Shown here: positions 24,101 to 37,960 of the stretch, one piece after another
Numbering within the stretch: the first letter of the stretch is position 1
Layout of the letters: each line of letters opens with the position of its first letter
DNA from: Bombus terrestris
Lineage: Eukaryota; Arthropoda; Insecta; Hymenoptera; Apidae
DNA: 64,000 nucleotides
Assembly (NCBI RefSeq): GCF_910591885.1
Contig: NW_025963549.1
Location: forward strand, 3,782,001-3,846,000
Reading direction: 5' to 3'
Made by a program: the position numbers and the translations under genes
Notes under the pieces: model-generated
The model's input: the letters and a program-made list of their open reading frames with translations, nothing else
The model's database searches: none
Told to the model about the DNA's origin: nothing

Positions 24101-25690
24101 CGTTGCTCGCTCGCTCCGCTCGCTCGTATAAATCGAGGTCCAACCTCACAGCCGATCCGACACGTTAGCAAATTTGAAATTAGTCGCCTCATTATCGAAT
24201 AACGAACGCAAGATGGCTTGGTTTTAGGTTAGACTATAGTTTTCGAGCGAGCGCAGCGTGCGAGGGTCGCGTAAATGTGTGTCACAATCCAACGGTTTGG
24301 CACATAGGGACATTGAAATATTCGCACCAGCCCGAGGAACCGCAAGTCTTTATCGAATTGCGTACTGACAAAAGTTTACAGTTTATCAATAGCTTTACAT
24401 AAGTAGTAATATTTCCACATAGTACAGTGCAACGTGTAGTCCGAAATCGCTGACAAAATTAGGCAATAACAGGAAATATATGCAAGGCAATATAAGGTAT
24501 ATGTATTGCTTGGAAATTGTAATCGTTAGTCACTCGCTCCGCTCGCTCGTAAAAATCTAGTCCGACCTCACAACCGATCCGACACGTTAGCAAATTTGGA
24601 ATTAGTCGCCTCATTATCGAATAACGAACGCAAGAGGGCTTGGTTTTAGGTTAGGCTATATTTTTCGAGCGAGCGCAGCGAGCGAGGTACGCGTAAAGGT
24701 GTGTCACAAACCAACGGTTTGGCACATAGGGACATTGTTATATTCGCACCAGCCCGAGGAGCCGGAAGTCTTTATCGAATTGCCTACTAACGAAAGTTTA
24801 CAGTTTATCAATAGGTTTACATAAATAGTAATATTTCCACATAGTACAGTGCAACGTGTGGTCCGAAGTCGCTGACAAAATTAGGCAATAACAGGAAATA
24901 TATGCAAGGCAATATAAGGTATATGTATAGCGTGGAAATTGTAATCGTTGCTCGCTCGCTCCGCTCGCTCGTATAAATCTAGTCCAACCTCACAGCCGAT
25001 CCGACACGTCAGCAAATTTGAAATTAGTCGCCTCATTATCGAATAACGAACGCAAGATGGCTTGGTTTTAGGTTAGACTATAGTTTTCGAGCGAGCGCAG
25101 CGAGCGAGGGTCGCGTAAATGTGTGTCACAATCCAACGGTTTGGCACATAGGGACATTGAAAAATTCGCACCAGCCCGAGGAGCCGCAAGTCTTTATCGA
25201 ATTGCGTACTAACAAAAGTTTACAGTTTATCAATAGCTTTACATAAGTAGTAATATTTCCACATAGTACAGTGCAACGTGTGGTCCGAAATCGCTGACAA
25301 AATTAGGCAATAACAGGAAATATATGCAAGGCAATATAAGGTATATGTATAGCTTGGAAATTGTAATCGTTAGTCACTCGCTCCGCTCGCTCGTAAAAAT
25401 CTAGTCCGACCTCACAACCGATCCGACACGTTAGCAAATTTGGAATTAGTCGCCTCATTATCGAATAACGAACGCAAGAGGGCTTGGTTTTAGGTTAGAC
25501 TATAGTTTTCGAGCGAGCGCAGCGAGCGAGGGTCGCGTAAATGTGTGTCACAATCCAACGGTTTGGCACATAGGGACATTGAAATATTCGCACCAGCCCG
25601 AGGAGCCGGAAGTCTTTATCGAATTGCGTACTGACGAAAGTTTACAGTTTATCAATAGTTTTACATAAATATTAATATTTTCACATAGTA
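15189..25690 (+). repeat. 6-monomer HOR, 2,520-bp period, four copies (one enlarged)
   Basis: The start type A (GTGGAATGTGTGGTTCG, 409 bp, with the 9-bp left-arm and 4-bp right-arm deletions) occurs at 15189, 17709, 20229 and 23171. Copy 1 has monomers 15189, 15598, 16021, 16443, 16865, 17287. Copy 2 has 17709, 18118, 18540, 18963, 19385, 19807. Copy 3 has 20229, 20638, 21060, 21483, 21905, 22327, 22749. Copy 4 has 23171, 23580, 24002, 24425, 24847, 25269. Copies 2 and 4 have order A-B-C-D-E-F. Copy 1 lacks B and ends in a further type G. Copy 3 holds an extra monomer and is 2,942 bp. A GTTAGTCACTCGC variant, found only between ~16.1 and 28.8 kb, marks types D and F. Confidence 0.9.
21905..22326 (+). 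repeat. Extra chimeric monomer present only in HOR copy 3
   Basis: This 422-bp monomer interrupts the A-B-C-D-E-F order of the 2,520-bp HOR. Its first part reads GAAATTGCTGACAAAATTTGG and GAAATACATGCAGGG. This closely matches monomers near 37,915, 51,345 and 58,880, but no other monomer of the 15-25 kb domain. Its second part (GATGGCTTGG, a CGTGCGAGGG right-arm end) matches the local C type near 21,270-21,325. It is therefore a hybrid that joins a distant-domain monomer to a local one. The four-copy comparison indicates gain in copy 3, not loss in the three others. Confidence 0.75.
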
Positions 25691-28600
25691 CAGTGCAACG
25701 TGTGGTCCGAAATCGCTGACAAAATTAGGCAATAACAGAAAATATATGCAAGGCAATATAAGGTATATGTATAGCTTGGAAGTTGTAATCGTTGCTCGCT
25801 CGCTCCGCTCGCTCGTAAATATCTAGTCCAACCTCACAACCGACCCGACACGTTAGTAAATTTGAAATAAGTCGCCTCCTTATCGAATAACGAACACAAG
25901 AGGGATTGGTTTTAGGTTAGGCTATAGTTTTCGAGCGAGCGCAGCGAGCGACGGTCGCGTAAATGTGTGTCACAATCCAACGGCTTGGTACCTAGGGACA
26001 TTGAAATATTCGCACCAGGCCGAGGAGCCGGAAGTCTTTATCGAATTGCGTACTGACGAAAGTTTACAGTTTACCAATAGTTTTACATAAATAGTAATAT
26101 TTTCACATAGTACAGTGCAACGTGTAGTCCGAAATCGCTGACAAAATTAGGCAATAACAGGAAATATATGCAAGGCAATATAAGGTATATGTATAGCTTG
26201 GAAGTTGTAATCGTTGCTCGCTCGCTCCGCTCGCTCGTAAAAATCTAGTCCAACCTCACAACCGATCCGACACGTTAGCACATTTGAAATAAGTCGCCTC
26301 CATATCGAATAACGAACGCAAGAGGGATTGGTTTTAGGTTAGTCTATAGTATTCGAGCGAGAGCAGCGAGCGAGCGACGCGTAAAGGTGTGTCACAAACC
26401 AACGGTTTGGCACATAGGGACATTGAAATATTCGCACCAGCTCGAGGAACCGCAAGTCTTTATAGAATTGCGTACTGACAAAAGTTTACAGTTTATCAAT
26501 AGCTTTACATAAATAGTAATATTTCCACATAGTACAGTGCAACGTGTGGTCCGATGTCGCTGACAAAATTAGGCAATAACAGGAAATATATGCAAGGCAA
26601 TATAAGGTATATGTATAGCGTGGAAATTGTAATCGTTGCTCGCCCGCTCCGCTCGCTCGCAAAAATCTAGTCCAACCTCACAACCGATCCGACACGTTAG
26701 CAAATTTGAAATAAGTCGCCTCCATATCGAATAACGAACGCAAGAGGGATTGGTTTTAGGTTAGGCTATAGTTTTCGAGCGCAGCGAGCGAGCGACGGTC
26801 GCGTAAATGTGTGTCACAATCCAACGGCTTGGTACCTAGGGACATTGAAATATTCGCACCAGGCCGAGGAGCCGGAAGTCTTTATCGAATTGCGTACTGA
26901 CGAAAGTTTACAGTTTACCAATAGTTTTACATAAATAGTAATATTTTCACATAGTACAGTGCAACGTGTAGTCCGAAATCGCTGACAAAATTAGGCAATA
27001 ACAGGAAATATATGCAAGGCAATATAAGGTATATGTATAGCTTGGAAGTTGTAATCGTTGCTCGCTCGCTCCGCTCGCTCGTAAAAATCTAGTCCAACCT
27101 CACAACCGATCCGACACGTTAGCACATTTGAAATAAGTCGCCTCCATATCGAATAACGAACGCAAGAGGGATTGGTTTTAGGTTAGTCTATAGTATTCGA
27201 GCGAGAGCAGCGAGCGAGCGACGCGTAAAGGTGTGTCACAAACCAACGGTTTGGCACATAGGGACATTGAAATATTCGCACCAGCTCGAGGAACCGCAAG
27301 TCTTTATAGAATTGCGTACTGACAAAAGTTTACAGTTTATCAATAGCTTTACATAAATAGTAATATTTCCACATAGTACAGTGCAACGTGTGGTCCGATG
27401 TCGCTGACAAAATTAGGCAATAACAGGAAATATATGCAAGGCAATATAAGGTATATGTATAGCTTGGAAATTGTAATCGTTAGTCACTCGCTCCGCTCGC
27501 TCGTAAAAATCTAGTCCGACCTCACAACCGATCCGACACGTTAGCAAATTTGGAATTAGTCGCCTCATTATCGAATAACGAACGCAAGAGGGCTTGGTTT
27601 TATGTTAGACAATAGTTTTCGAGCGAGCGCAGCGAGCGAGGGTCGCGTAAATGTGTGTCACAATCCAACGGTTTGGCACATAGGGACATTGAAATATTCG
27701 CACCAGCCCGAGGAGCCGGAAGTCTTTATCGAATTGCGTACTGACGAAAGTTTACAGTTTGTCAATAGTTTTACATAAATATTAATATTTTCACATAGTA
27801 CAGTGCAACGTGTGGTCCGAAATCGCTGACAAAATTAGGCAATAACAGAAAATATATGCAAGGCAATATAAGGTATATGTATTGCTTGGAAATTGTAATC
27901 GTTAGTCACTCGCTCCGCTCGCTCGTAAAAATCTAGTCCGACCTCACAACCGATCCGACACGTTAGCAAATTTGGAATTAGTCGCCTCATTATCGAATAA
28001 CGAACGCAAGAGGGCTTGGTTTTAGGTTAGGCTATATTTTTCGAGCGAGCGCAGCGAGCGAGGTACGCGTAAAGGTGTGTCACAAACCAACGGTTTGGCA
28101 CATAGGGACATTGAAATATTCGCACCAGCCCGAGGAGCCGGAAGTCTTTATCGAATTGCGTACTAACGAAAGTTTACAGTTTATCAATAGTTTTACATAA
28201 ATAGTAATATTTCCACATAGTACAGTGCAACGTGTGGTCCGAAGTCGCTGACAAAATTAGGCAATAACAGGAAATATATGCAAGGCAATATAAGGTATAT
28301 GTATAGCGTGGAAATTGTAATCGTTGCTCGCTCGCTCCGCTCGCTCGTATAAATCTAGTCCAACCTCACAGCCGATCCGACACGTCAGCAAATTTGAAAT
28401 TAGTCGCCTCATTATCGAATAACGAACGCAAGATGGCTTGGTTTTAGGTTAGACTATAGTTTTCGAGCGAGCGCAGCGAGCGAGGGTCGCGTAAATGTGT
28501 GTCACAATCCAACGGTTTGGCACATAGGGACATTGAAAAATTCGCACCAGCCCGAGGAACCGCAAGTATTTATCGAATTGCGTACTGACAAAAGTTTACA

Positions 28601-30165
28601 GTTTATCAATAGCTTTACATAAGTAGTAATATTTCCACATAGTACAGTGCAACGTGTAGTCCGAAATCGCTGACAAAATTAGGCAATAACAGGAAATATA
28701 TGCAAGGCAATATAAGGTATATGTATAGCTTGGAAATTGTAATCGTTAGTCACTCGCTCCGCTCGCTCGTAAAAATCTAGTCCGACCTCACAACCGATCC
28801 GACACGTTAGCAAATTTGGAATTAGTCGCCTCATTATCGAATAACGAACGCAAGAGGGCTTGGTTTTAAGTTAGACTATAGTTTTCGAGCGAGCGCAGCG
28901 AGCGAGGGTCGCGTAAATGTGTGTCACAATCCAACGGTTTGGCACATAGGGACATTGAAATATTCGCACCAGCCCGAGGAGCCGGAAGTCTTTATCGAAT
29001 TGCGTACTGACGAAAGTTTACAGTTTATCAATAGTTTTACATAAATATTAATATTTTCACATAGTACAGTGCAACGTGTGGTCCGAAATCGCTGACAAAA
29101 TTAGGCAATAACAGAAAATATATGCAAGGCAATATAAGGTATATGTATAGCTTGGAAGTTGTAATCGTTGCGCGCTCGCTCCGCTCGCTCGTAAATATCT
29201 AGTCCAACCTCACAACCGACCCGACACGTTAGTAAATTTGAAATAAGTCGCCTCCTTATCGAATAACGAACACAAGAGGGATTGGTTTTAGGTTAGGCTA
29301 TAGTTTTCGAGCGAGCGCAGCGAGCGACGGTCGCGTAAATGTGTGTCACAATCCAACGGCTTGGTACCTAGGGACATTGAAATATTCGCACCAGGCCGAG
29401 GAGCCGGAAGTCTTTATCGAATTGCGTACTGACGAAAGTTTACAGTTTACCAATAGTTTTACATAAATAGTAATATTTTCACATAGTACAGTGCAACGTG
29501 TAGTCCGAAATCGCTGACAAAATTAGGCAATAACAGGAAATATATGCAAGGCAATATAAGGTATATGTATAGCTTGGAAGTTGTAATCGTTGCTCGCTCG
29601 CTCCGCTCGCTCGTAAAAATCTAGTCCAACCTCACAACCGATCCGACACGTTAGCACATTTGAAATAAGTCGCCTCCATATCGAATAACGAACGCAAGAG
29701 GGATTGGTTTTAGGTTAGTCTATAGTATTCGAGCGAGAGCAGCGAGCGAGCGACGCGTAAAGGTGTGTCACAAACCAACGGTTTGGCACATAGGGACATT
29801 GAAATATTCGCACCAGCTCGAGGAACCGCAAGTCTTTATAGAATTGCGTACTGACAAAAGTTTACAGTTTATCAATAGCTTTACATAAATAGTAATATTT
29901 CCACATAGTACAGTGCAACGTGTGGTCCGATGTCGCTGACAAAATTAGGCAATAACAGGAAATATATGCAAGGCAATATAAGGTATATGTATAGCGTGGA
30001 AATTGTAATCGTTGCTCGCTCGCTCCGCTCGCTCGGAAAAATCTAGTCCAACCTCACAACCGATCCGACACGTTAGCAAATTTGAAATAAGTCGCCTCCA
30101 TATCGAATAACGAACGCAAGAGGGATTGGTTTTAGGTTAGGCTATAGTTTTCGAGCGCAGCGAGC
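24485..30165 (+). repeat. 8-monomer HOR, 3,376-bp period, overlapping the end of the 6-mer domain
   Basis: Bases ~24,485-26,790 match ~27,861-30,165 at an offset of 3,376. Monomers after 25269 start at 25691, 26113, 26535, 26957, 27379, 27801, 28223, 28645, 29067, 29489 and 29911. Diagnostic variants are GGCTTGGTACCTAGG with CAGGCCGAGG (about 25,983, 26,826 and 29,358), GTCCGATGTCG (26535, 27379, 29911) and GAGAGCAGCGAGC right arms. An internal two-monomer duplication (26113-26535 copied at 26957-27379) precedes two hybrid monomers, 27379 and 27801. The period ends at the right arm near 30,165. Confidence 0.85.
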
Positions 30166-33100
30166 GAGGGACGCGTAAAGGTATGTCACCAACCAACGGT
30201 TTGGCACATAGGGACATTGAAATATTCGCACCAGCCCGAGGAACCGCAAGTCTTTATCGAATTGCGTACTGGCAAAAGTTTACAGTTTACCAATAGTTTT
30301 ACATAAATAGTAATATTTCCACATAGTACAGTGCAACGTGTGGTCCGAAATCGCTGACAAAATTAGGCAAAGCAGGAAATAAATGCAAGGCAATGTAAGG
30401 TATATGTATAGCGTGGAGATTGTAATCGTTGCTCGCTCGTACCGCTCGCTCGTATAAATCGAGGTCCAACCTCACAACCGATCCGACACGTTAGCAAATT
30501 TGAAATAAGTCGCCTTATTATCGAATAACGAACGCAAGAGGGATTGGTTTTAGGGTAGGCTATTTTCTTCGAGCGAGCGCAGCGAGCGAGTTACGCGTAA
30601 AGGTGTGTCACAAACCAACGGTGTGGCACATAGGGACACTGAAATATTGGCACCAGCCCGAGGAAGCGCAAGTCTTTATCGAATTGCGTACTGGCAAAAG
30701 TTTACAGTTTACCAATAGCTTTACATAAATAGTAGTATTTCCACATAGTACAGTGCAACGTGTGGTCCGATGTCGCTGACAAAATTAGGCAATAACAGGA
30801 AATATATGCAAGGCAATATAAGGTATATGTATAGCGTGGAGACTGTAATCGTTGCTCGCTCGTACCGCTCGCTCGTATAAATCGAGGTCCAACCTCACAA
30901 CCGATCCGACACGTTAGCAAATTTGAAATAAGTCGCCTCATAATCGAATAACGGACGCAAGATGGCTTGGTTTTAGGTTAGACTATAGTTTTCGAGCGAG
31001 CGCAGCGAGCGAGGGTCTCGTAAATGTGTGTCACAATCCAACGGTTTGGCACATAGGGACATTGAAATATTCTCAGCCCGAGGAGCCGGAAGTCTTTATC
31101 GAATTGCGTACTGACAAAAGTTTACAGTTTATCAATAGTTTTACATAAATAGTAATATTTCAACATAGTACAGTGCAATGTGTGGTCCGAAATCGCTGAC
31201 AAAATTAGGCAATAACAGGAAATATATGCAAGACAATATAAGGTATATGTATAGCGTGGAAATTGTAACAGTTGCTCGCTCGCTCCCCTCGCTCGTAAAA
31301 ATCTAGTCCAACCTCACAACCGATCCGACACGTTAGTAAATTTGAAATAAGTCGCCTCCTTATCGAATAGCGAACGCAAGAGGGCTTGGTTTTAGGTTAG
31401 ACTATAGTTTTCGAGCGAGCGCAGCGAGCGAGGGTCGCGTATATGTGTGTCACAATCCAACGGTTTGGCACATAGGGACATTGAAATATTCGCACCAGCC
31501 CGAGGAACCGCAAGTCTTTATCGAATTGCGTACTGACAAAAGTTTACAGTTTATCAATAGTTTTACATAAATAGTAATATTCCCACATAGTACAGTGCAA
31601 TGTGTGGTCCGAAATCCCCGACAAAATTAGGCAATAACAGGAAATATATGCAAGGCAATATAAGGTATATGTATAGCGTGGAAATTGTAATCGTTGCTCG
31701 CTCGCTCCGCTCGCTCGTAAAAATCTAGTCCAACCTCACAACCGATCCGACACGTTAGTAAATTTGAAATAAGTCGCCTCCTAATCGAATAACGAACGCA
31801 AGAGGGATTGGTTTTAGGTTAGTCTATAGTTTTCGAGCGAGCGCAGCGAGCGAGGGACGCGTAAAGGTGTGTCACAAACCAACAGTTTGGCACATAGGGA
31901 CATTGAAATTTTCGCACCAGCTCGAGGAACCGCAAGTCTTTATCGAATTGCGTACTGACAAAGGTTTACAGTTTACCAATAGTTTTACATAAATAGTAAT
32001 ATTTTCACATAGTACAGTGCAACGTGTGGTCCGAAATCGCTGACAAAATTAGGCAATAACAGGAAATATATGCAAGGCAATATAAGGTATATGTATAGCG
32101 TGGAAATTGTAATCGTTGCTCGCTCCCTCCGCTCGCTCGTAAAAATCTAGTCCAACCTCACAACCGATCCGACACGGTAGTAAATTTGAAATAAGTCGCC
32201 TCCTTATCGAATAACGAACGCAAGAGGGATTGGTTTTAGGTTAGGCTATAGTTTTCGAGCGAGCGCAGCGAGCGAGGGACGCGTAAAGGTGTGTCGCAAA
32301 CCAACAGTTTGGCACATAGGGACATTGAAATATTCGCACCAGCTCGAGGAACCGCAAGTCTTTATCGAATTGCGTACTGACAAAAGTTTACAGTTTACCA
32401 ATAGTTTTACATAAATAGTAATATTTTCACATAGTACAGTGCAACGTGTTGTCCGAAATCGCTGACAAAATTAGGCAATAACAGGAAATATATGCAAGGC
32501 AATATAAGGTATATGTATAGCTTGGAAGTTGTAATCGTTGCTCGCTCGCTCCGCTCGCTCGTAAAAATCTAGTCCAACCTCACAACCGATCCGACACGTT
32601 AGTCAATTTGAAATAAGTCGCCTCCTTATCGAATAACGAACGCAAGAGGGATTGGTTTTAGGTTAGGCTATAGTTTTCGAGCGAGCGCAGCGAGCGAGGG
32701 ACGCGTAAAGGTGTGTCACAAACCAACGGATTGGCACCTAGGGACATTGAAATATTGGCACCAGCCCGAGGAACCGCAAGTCTTTATCGAACTGCGTACT
32801 GACAAAAGTTTACAGTTTACCAATAGTTTTACATAAATAGTAATATTTCCACATAGTACAGTGCAACGTGTGGTGCGAAATCGCTGACAAAATTAGGCAA
32901 TAACAGGAAATATATGCAAGGCAATATAAGGTATATGTAGAGCGTGGAAATTGTAATCGTTGCTCGCTCGCTCCGCTCCCTCGTAAAAATCTAGTCCAAC
33001 CTCACAACCGATCCGACACGTTAGAAAATTTGAAATAAGTCGCCTCCTTATCGAATAACGAACGCAAGAGGGATTGGTTTTAGGTTAGGCTATAGTTTTC

Positions 33101-36100
33101 GAGCGAGCGCAGCGAGCGAGGGACGCGTAAAGGTGTGTCACAAACCAACGGTTTTGCACATAGGGACACTGAAATATTCGCACCAGCCCGAGGAACCGCA
33201 AGTCTTTATCGAATTGCGTACTGACAAAAGTTTACAGTTTATCAATAGTTTTACATAAATAGTAATATTTCCACATAGTACAGTGCAACGTGTGGTCCGA
33301 AATCGCTGACAAAATTAGGCAATAACAAGAAATATATGCAAGGCAATATAAGGTATATGTATAGCTTGGAAATTGTAATCGTTGCTCGCTCGCTCCGCTC
33401 GCTCGTAAAAATCTAGTCCGACCTCACAACCGATCCGACACGTTAGCAAATTTGAAGTAAGTCGCCTCCTTATCGAATAACGAACGCAAGAGGGATTGGT
33501 TTTAGGTTAGGCTATAGTTTTCGAGCGAGCGCAGCGAGCGAGGGACGCGTAAAGGTGTGTCACAAACCAACGGTTTGGCACATGGGGACACTGAAATATT
33601 GGCACCAGCCCGAGGAACCGCAAGTCTTTATCGAATTGCGTACTGGCAAAAGTTTACAGTTTATCAATAGTTTTACATAAATAGTAATATTTCCACATAG
33701 TACAGTGCAACGTGTGGTCCGAAATCGCTGACAAAATTAGGCAATAACAGGAAATATATGCAAGGCAATATAAGGTATATGTATAGCATGGAAATTGTAA
33801 TCGTTGCTCGCTCCCTCCGCTCGCTCGTAAAAATCTACTCCAGCCTCACAAGCGATCCGACACGTTAGAAAATTCGAAATAAGTCGCCTCCTTATCGAAT
33901 AACGAACGCAAGAGGGATTGGTTTTAGGTTGGGCTATAGTTTTCGAGCGCAGCGAGCGAGGGACGCGTAAAGGTGTGTCACCAACCAACGGTTTGGCACA
34001 TAGGGACATTGAAATATTCGCACCAGCCCGAGGAACCGCAAGTCTTTATCGAATTGCGTACTGACAAAAGTTTACAGTTTATCAATAGTTTTACATAAAT
34101 AGTAATATTTCCACATAGTACAGTGCAACGTGTTGTCCGAAATCGCTGACAAAATTAGGCAATAACAGGAAATATATGCAAGACAATATAAGTTATATGT
34201 ATAGCACGGAAATTGTAATCGTTGCTCGCTCCCTCCGCTCGCTCGTATAAATCTAGCCCAACCACACAACCGATCCGACACGTTAGCAAATTTGAAATTA
34301 GTCGCCTCCTTATCGAATAACGAACGCCAGAGGGATTGGTTTTAGGTTAGGCCATAGTTTTCGAGCGAGCGCAGCGAGCGAGGGACGCGTAAAGGTGTGT
34401 CACAAACCAACGGTTTGGCACATAGGGACATTGAAATATTTGCACCAGCCCGAGGAACCGCAAGTCTTTATCGAATTGCGTACTGGCAAAAGTTTACAGT
34501 TTATCAATAGTTTTACATAAATAGTAATATTTCCACATAGTACATTGCAACGTGTTGTCCGAAATCGCTGACAAAATTAGGCAATAACAGGAAATATATG
34601 CAAGACAATATAAGGTATATGTATAGCACGGAAATTGTAATCGTTGCTCGCTCCCTCCGCTCGCTCCTATAAATCTAGCCCAACCACACAACCGATCCGA
34701 CACGTTAGCAAATTTGAAATTAGTCGCCTCCTTATCGAATAACGAACGCCAGAGGGATTGGTTTTAGGTTAGGCCATAGTTTTCGAGCGAGCGCAGCGAG
34801 CGAGGGACGCGTAAAGGTGTGTCACAAACCAACGGTTTGGCACATAGGGACATTGAAATATTTGCACCAGCCCGAGGAACCGCAAGTCTTTATCGAATTG
34901 CGTACTGGCAAAAGTTTACAGTTTATCAATAGTTTTACATAAATAGTAAAATTTCCATATAGTACAGTACAACGTGTGGTCCGAAATTGCTGACAAAATT
35001 AGGCAATAACAGGAAATATATGCAAGGCAGTATAAGGTATATGTATAGCGTGGAAATTGTAATCGTTGCTCGCTCGCTCCGCTCCCTCGTAAAAATCTAG
35101 TCCAACCTCACAAGCGATCCGACACGTTAGAAAATTTGAAATAAGTCGCCTCCTTATCGTATAACGAACGCAAGAGGGATTGGTTTTAGGTTAGGCTATA
35201 GTTTTCGAGCGAGCGCAGCGAGCGAGGGACGCGTAAAGGTGTGTCACAAACCAACGGTTTGGCACATAGGGACATTGAAATATTCGCACCAGCTCGAGGA
35301 ACCGCAAGTCTTTATCGAATTGCGTACTGACAAAAGTTTACAGTTTACCAATAGTTTTACATAAATAGTAATATTTTCACATAGTACAGTGCCACGTGTG
35401 GTCCTAAATCGCTGACAAAATTAGGCAATAACAGAAAATATATGCAAGGCAATATAAGGTATATGTATAGCTTGGAAGTTGTAATCGTTGCTCGCTCGCT
35501 CCGCTCGCTCTTAAAAATCTAGTCCAACCTCACAACCGATCCGACACGTTAGTCAATTTGAAATAAGTCGCCTCCTTATCGAATAACGAACGCAAGAGGG
35601 ATTGGTTTTAGGTTAGGCTATAGTTTTCGAGCGAGCGCAGCGAGCGAGGGACGCGTAAAGGTGTGTCACAAACCAACGGATTGGCACCTAGGGACATTGA
35701 AATATTGGCACCAGCCCGCGGAACCGCAAGTCTTTATCGAACTGCGTACTGACAAAAGTTTACAGTTTACCAATAGTTTTACATAAATAGTAATATTTCC
35801 ACATAGTACAGTGCAACGTGTGGTCCGAAATCGCTGACAAAATTAGGCAATAACAGGAAATATATGCAAGGCAATATAAGGTATATGTATAGCGTGGAAA
35901 TTGTAATCGTTGCTCGCTCGCTCCGCTCCCTCGCAAAAATTTAGTCCAACCTCACAACCGATCCGACACGTTAGAAAATTTGAAATAAGTCGCCTCCTTA
36001 TCGAATAACGAACGCAAGAGGGATTGGTTTTAGGTTAGGCTATAGTTTTCGAGCGCAGCGAGCGAGGGACGCGTAAAGGTGTGTCACCAACCAACGGTTT

Positions 36101-37960
36101 GGCACATAGGGACATTGAAATATTCGCACCAGCCCGAGGAACCGCAAGTCTTTATCGAATTGCGTACTGACAAAAGTTTACAGTTTATCAATAGTTTTAC
36201 ATAAATAGTAATATTTCCACATAGTACAGTGCAACGTGTTGTCCGAAATCGCTGACAAAATTAGGCAATAACAGGAAATATATGCAAGGCAATATAAGGT
36301 ATATGTATAGCACGGAAATTGTAATCGTTCCTCGCTCCCTCCGCTCGCTCCTATAAATCTAGCCCAACCACACAACCGATCCGACACGTTAGCAAATTTG
36401 AAATTAGTCGCCTCCTTATCGAATAACGAACGCCAGAGGGATTGGTTTTAGGTTAGGCCATAGTTTTCGAGCGAGCGCAGCGAGCGATTGACGCGTAAAG
36501 GTGTGTCACAAACCAACGGTTTGGCACATAGGGACATTGAAATATTTGCACCAGCCCGAGGAACCGCAAGTCTTTATTGAATTGCGTACTGGCAAAAGTT
36601 TACAGTTTATCAATAGTTTTACATAAATAGTAAAATTTCCATATAGTACAGTACAACGTGTGGTCCGAAATTGCTGACAAAATTAGACAATAACAGGAAA
36701 TACATGCAAGGCAATATAAGGTATATGTATAGCGAGGAAATTGTAATCGTTGCTCGCTCGCTCCGCTCGCTCGTAAAAATCTAGTCCAACCTCACAACCG
36801 ATCCGACACGTTAGTAAATTTGAAATAAGTTGCCTCCTTATCGAATAACGAATGCAAGAGGGATTGCTTTTAGGTTATGCTATAGTTTTGGAGCGAGCGC
36901 AGCGAGCGAGGGACGCGTAAAGGTGTGTCACAAACCAACGGATTGGCTCCTAGGGACATTGAAATATTGGCACCAGCGCGAGGAACCGCAAGTCTTTATC
37001 AAGTTGCGTACTGACAAAAGTTTACAGTTTATCAATAGTTTTACATAAATAGTAATATTTCCACATAGTACAGTGCAATGTGTGGTCCGAAATCGCAGAC
37101 AAAATTAGGCAATAACAGGAAATATATGCAAGGCAATATAAGGTATATGTATAGCGTGGAAATTGTAATCGTTGCTCGCTCGCTCCGCTCCCTCGTAAAA
37201 ATCTAGTCCAACCTCACAACCGATCCGACACGTTAGCAAATTTGAAATAAGTCGTCTCCTTATCGAATAACGAACGCAGGAGGGACTGGTTTTAAGTTAG
37301 GCTATATTTTTCGAGCGAGCGCAGAGAGCGAGGGTCGCGTAAATGTGTGTCACAATCCAACGGTTTGGCACATAGGGACATTGAAATATTCGCACCACCC
37401 CGAGGAGCCGGAAGTCTTTATCGAATTGCGTACTGACGAAAGTTTACAGTTTATCAATAGTTTTACATAAATAGTAATAGTTCCACATAATACAGTGCAA
37501 CGTGTGGTCCGAAGTCGCTGACAAAATTAGGCAATAACAGGATATATATGCAAGGCAATATAAGGTATATGTATAGCACGGAAATTGTAATCGTTGCTCG
37601 CTCCCTCCGCTCGCTCCTATAAATCTAGCCCAACCACACAACCGATCCGACACGTTAGCAAATTTGAAATTAGTCGCCTCCTTATCGAATAACGAACGCC
37701 AGAGGGATTGGTTTTAGGTTAGGCCATAGTTTTCGAGCGAGCGCAGCGAGCGAGGGACGCGTAAAGGTGTGTCACAAACCAACGGTTTGGCACATAGGGT
37801 CATTGAAATATTTGCACCAGCCCGAGGAACCGCAAGTCTTTATCGAATTGCGTACTGGCAAAAGTTTACAGTTTAACAATAGTTTTACATAGATAGTAAA
37901 ATTTCCATATAGTACAGTACAACGTGTGGTCCGAAATTGCTGACAAAATTTGGCAATAAC
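30165..37960 (+). repeat. Mixed block of satellite monomers without a clean HOR
   Basis: Monomers start at 30329, 30751, 31171, 31593, 32015, 32437, 32859, 33281, 33703, 34121, 34543, 34965, 35387, 35809, 36227, 36649, 37071, 37493 and 37915. Monomer 30751 is 420 bp because CGCACCAG is shortened to CTCAG near 31,072. Monomers 34121 and 34543 are adjacent near-copies (422-bp duplication). Monomers 35387-35809 match 38337-38759 at an offset of 2,950. A variant with TAAAATTTCCATATAGTAC first appears near 34,949. No gene is present. Confidence 0.8.
32658..32667 (+). repeat. Two-unit TTAGG motif (representative copy)
   Basis: Two tandem TTAGG units occur here at monomer position ~222-231. Nearly all monomers carry this site as TTAGGTTAGG, TTAGGTTAGA or TTAGGTTAGT; the full two-unit form is the commonest in the right-hand half of the window. 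TTAGG is the canonical telomere repeat of many arthropods. Two units are far too few to be a telomere tract and may be chance, so only the motif itself is asserted. Confidence 0.6.

Noticed and set aside
36830..37048. Single plus-strand ORF of 72 codons
   Set aside because: It exists only because chance substitutions in monomers 36649 and 37071 removed stops; homologous positions in other monomers are closed.
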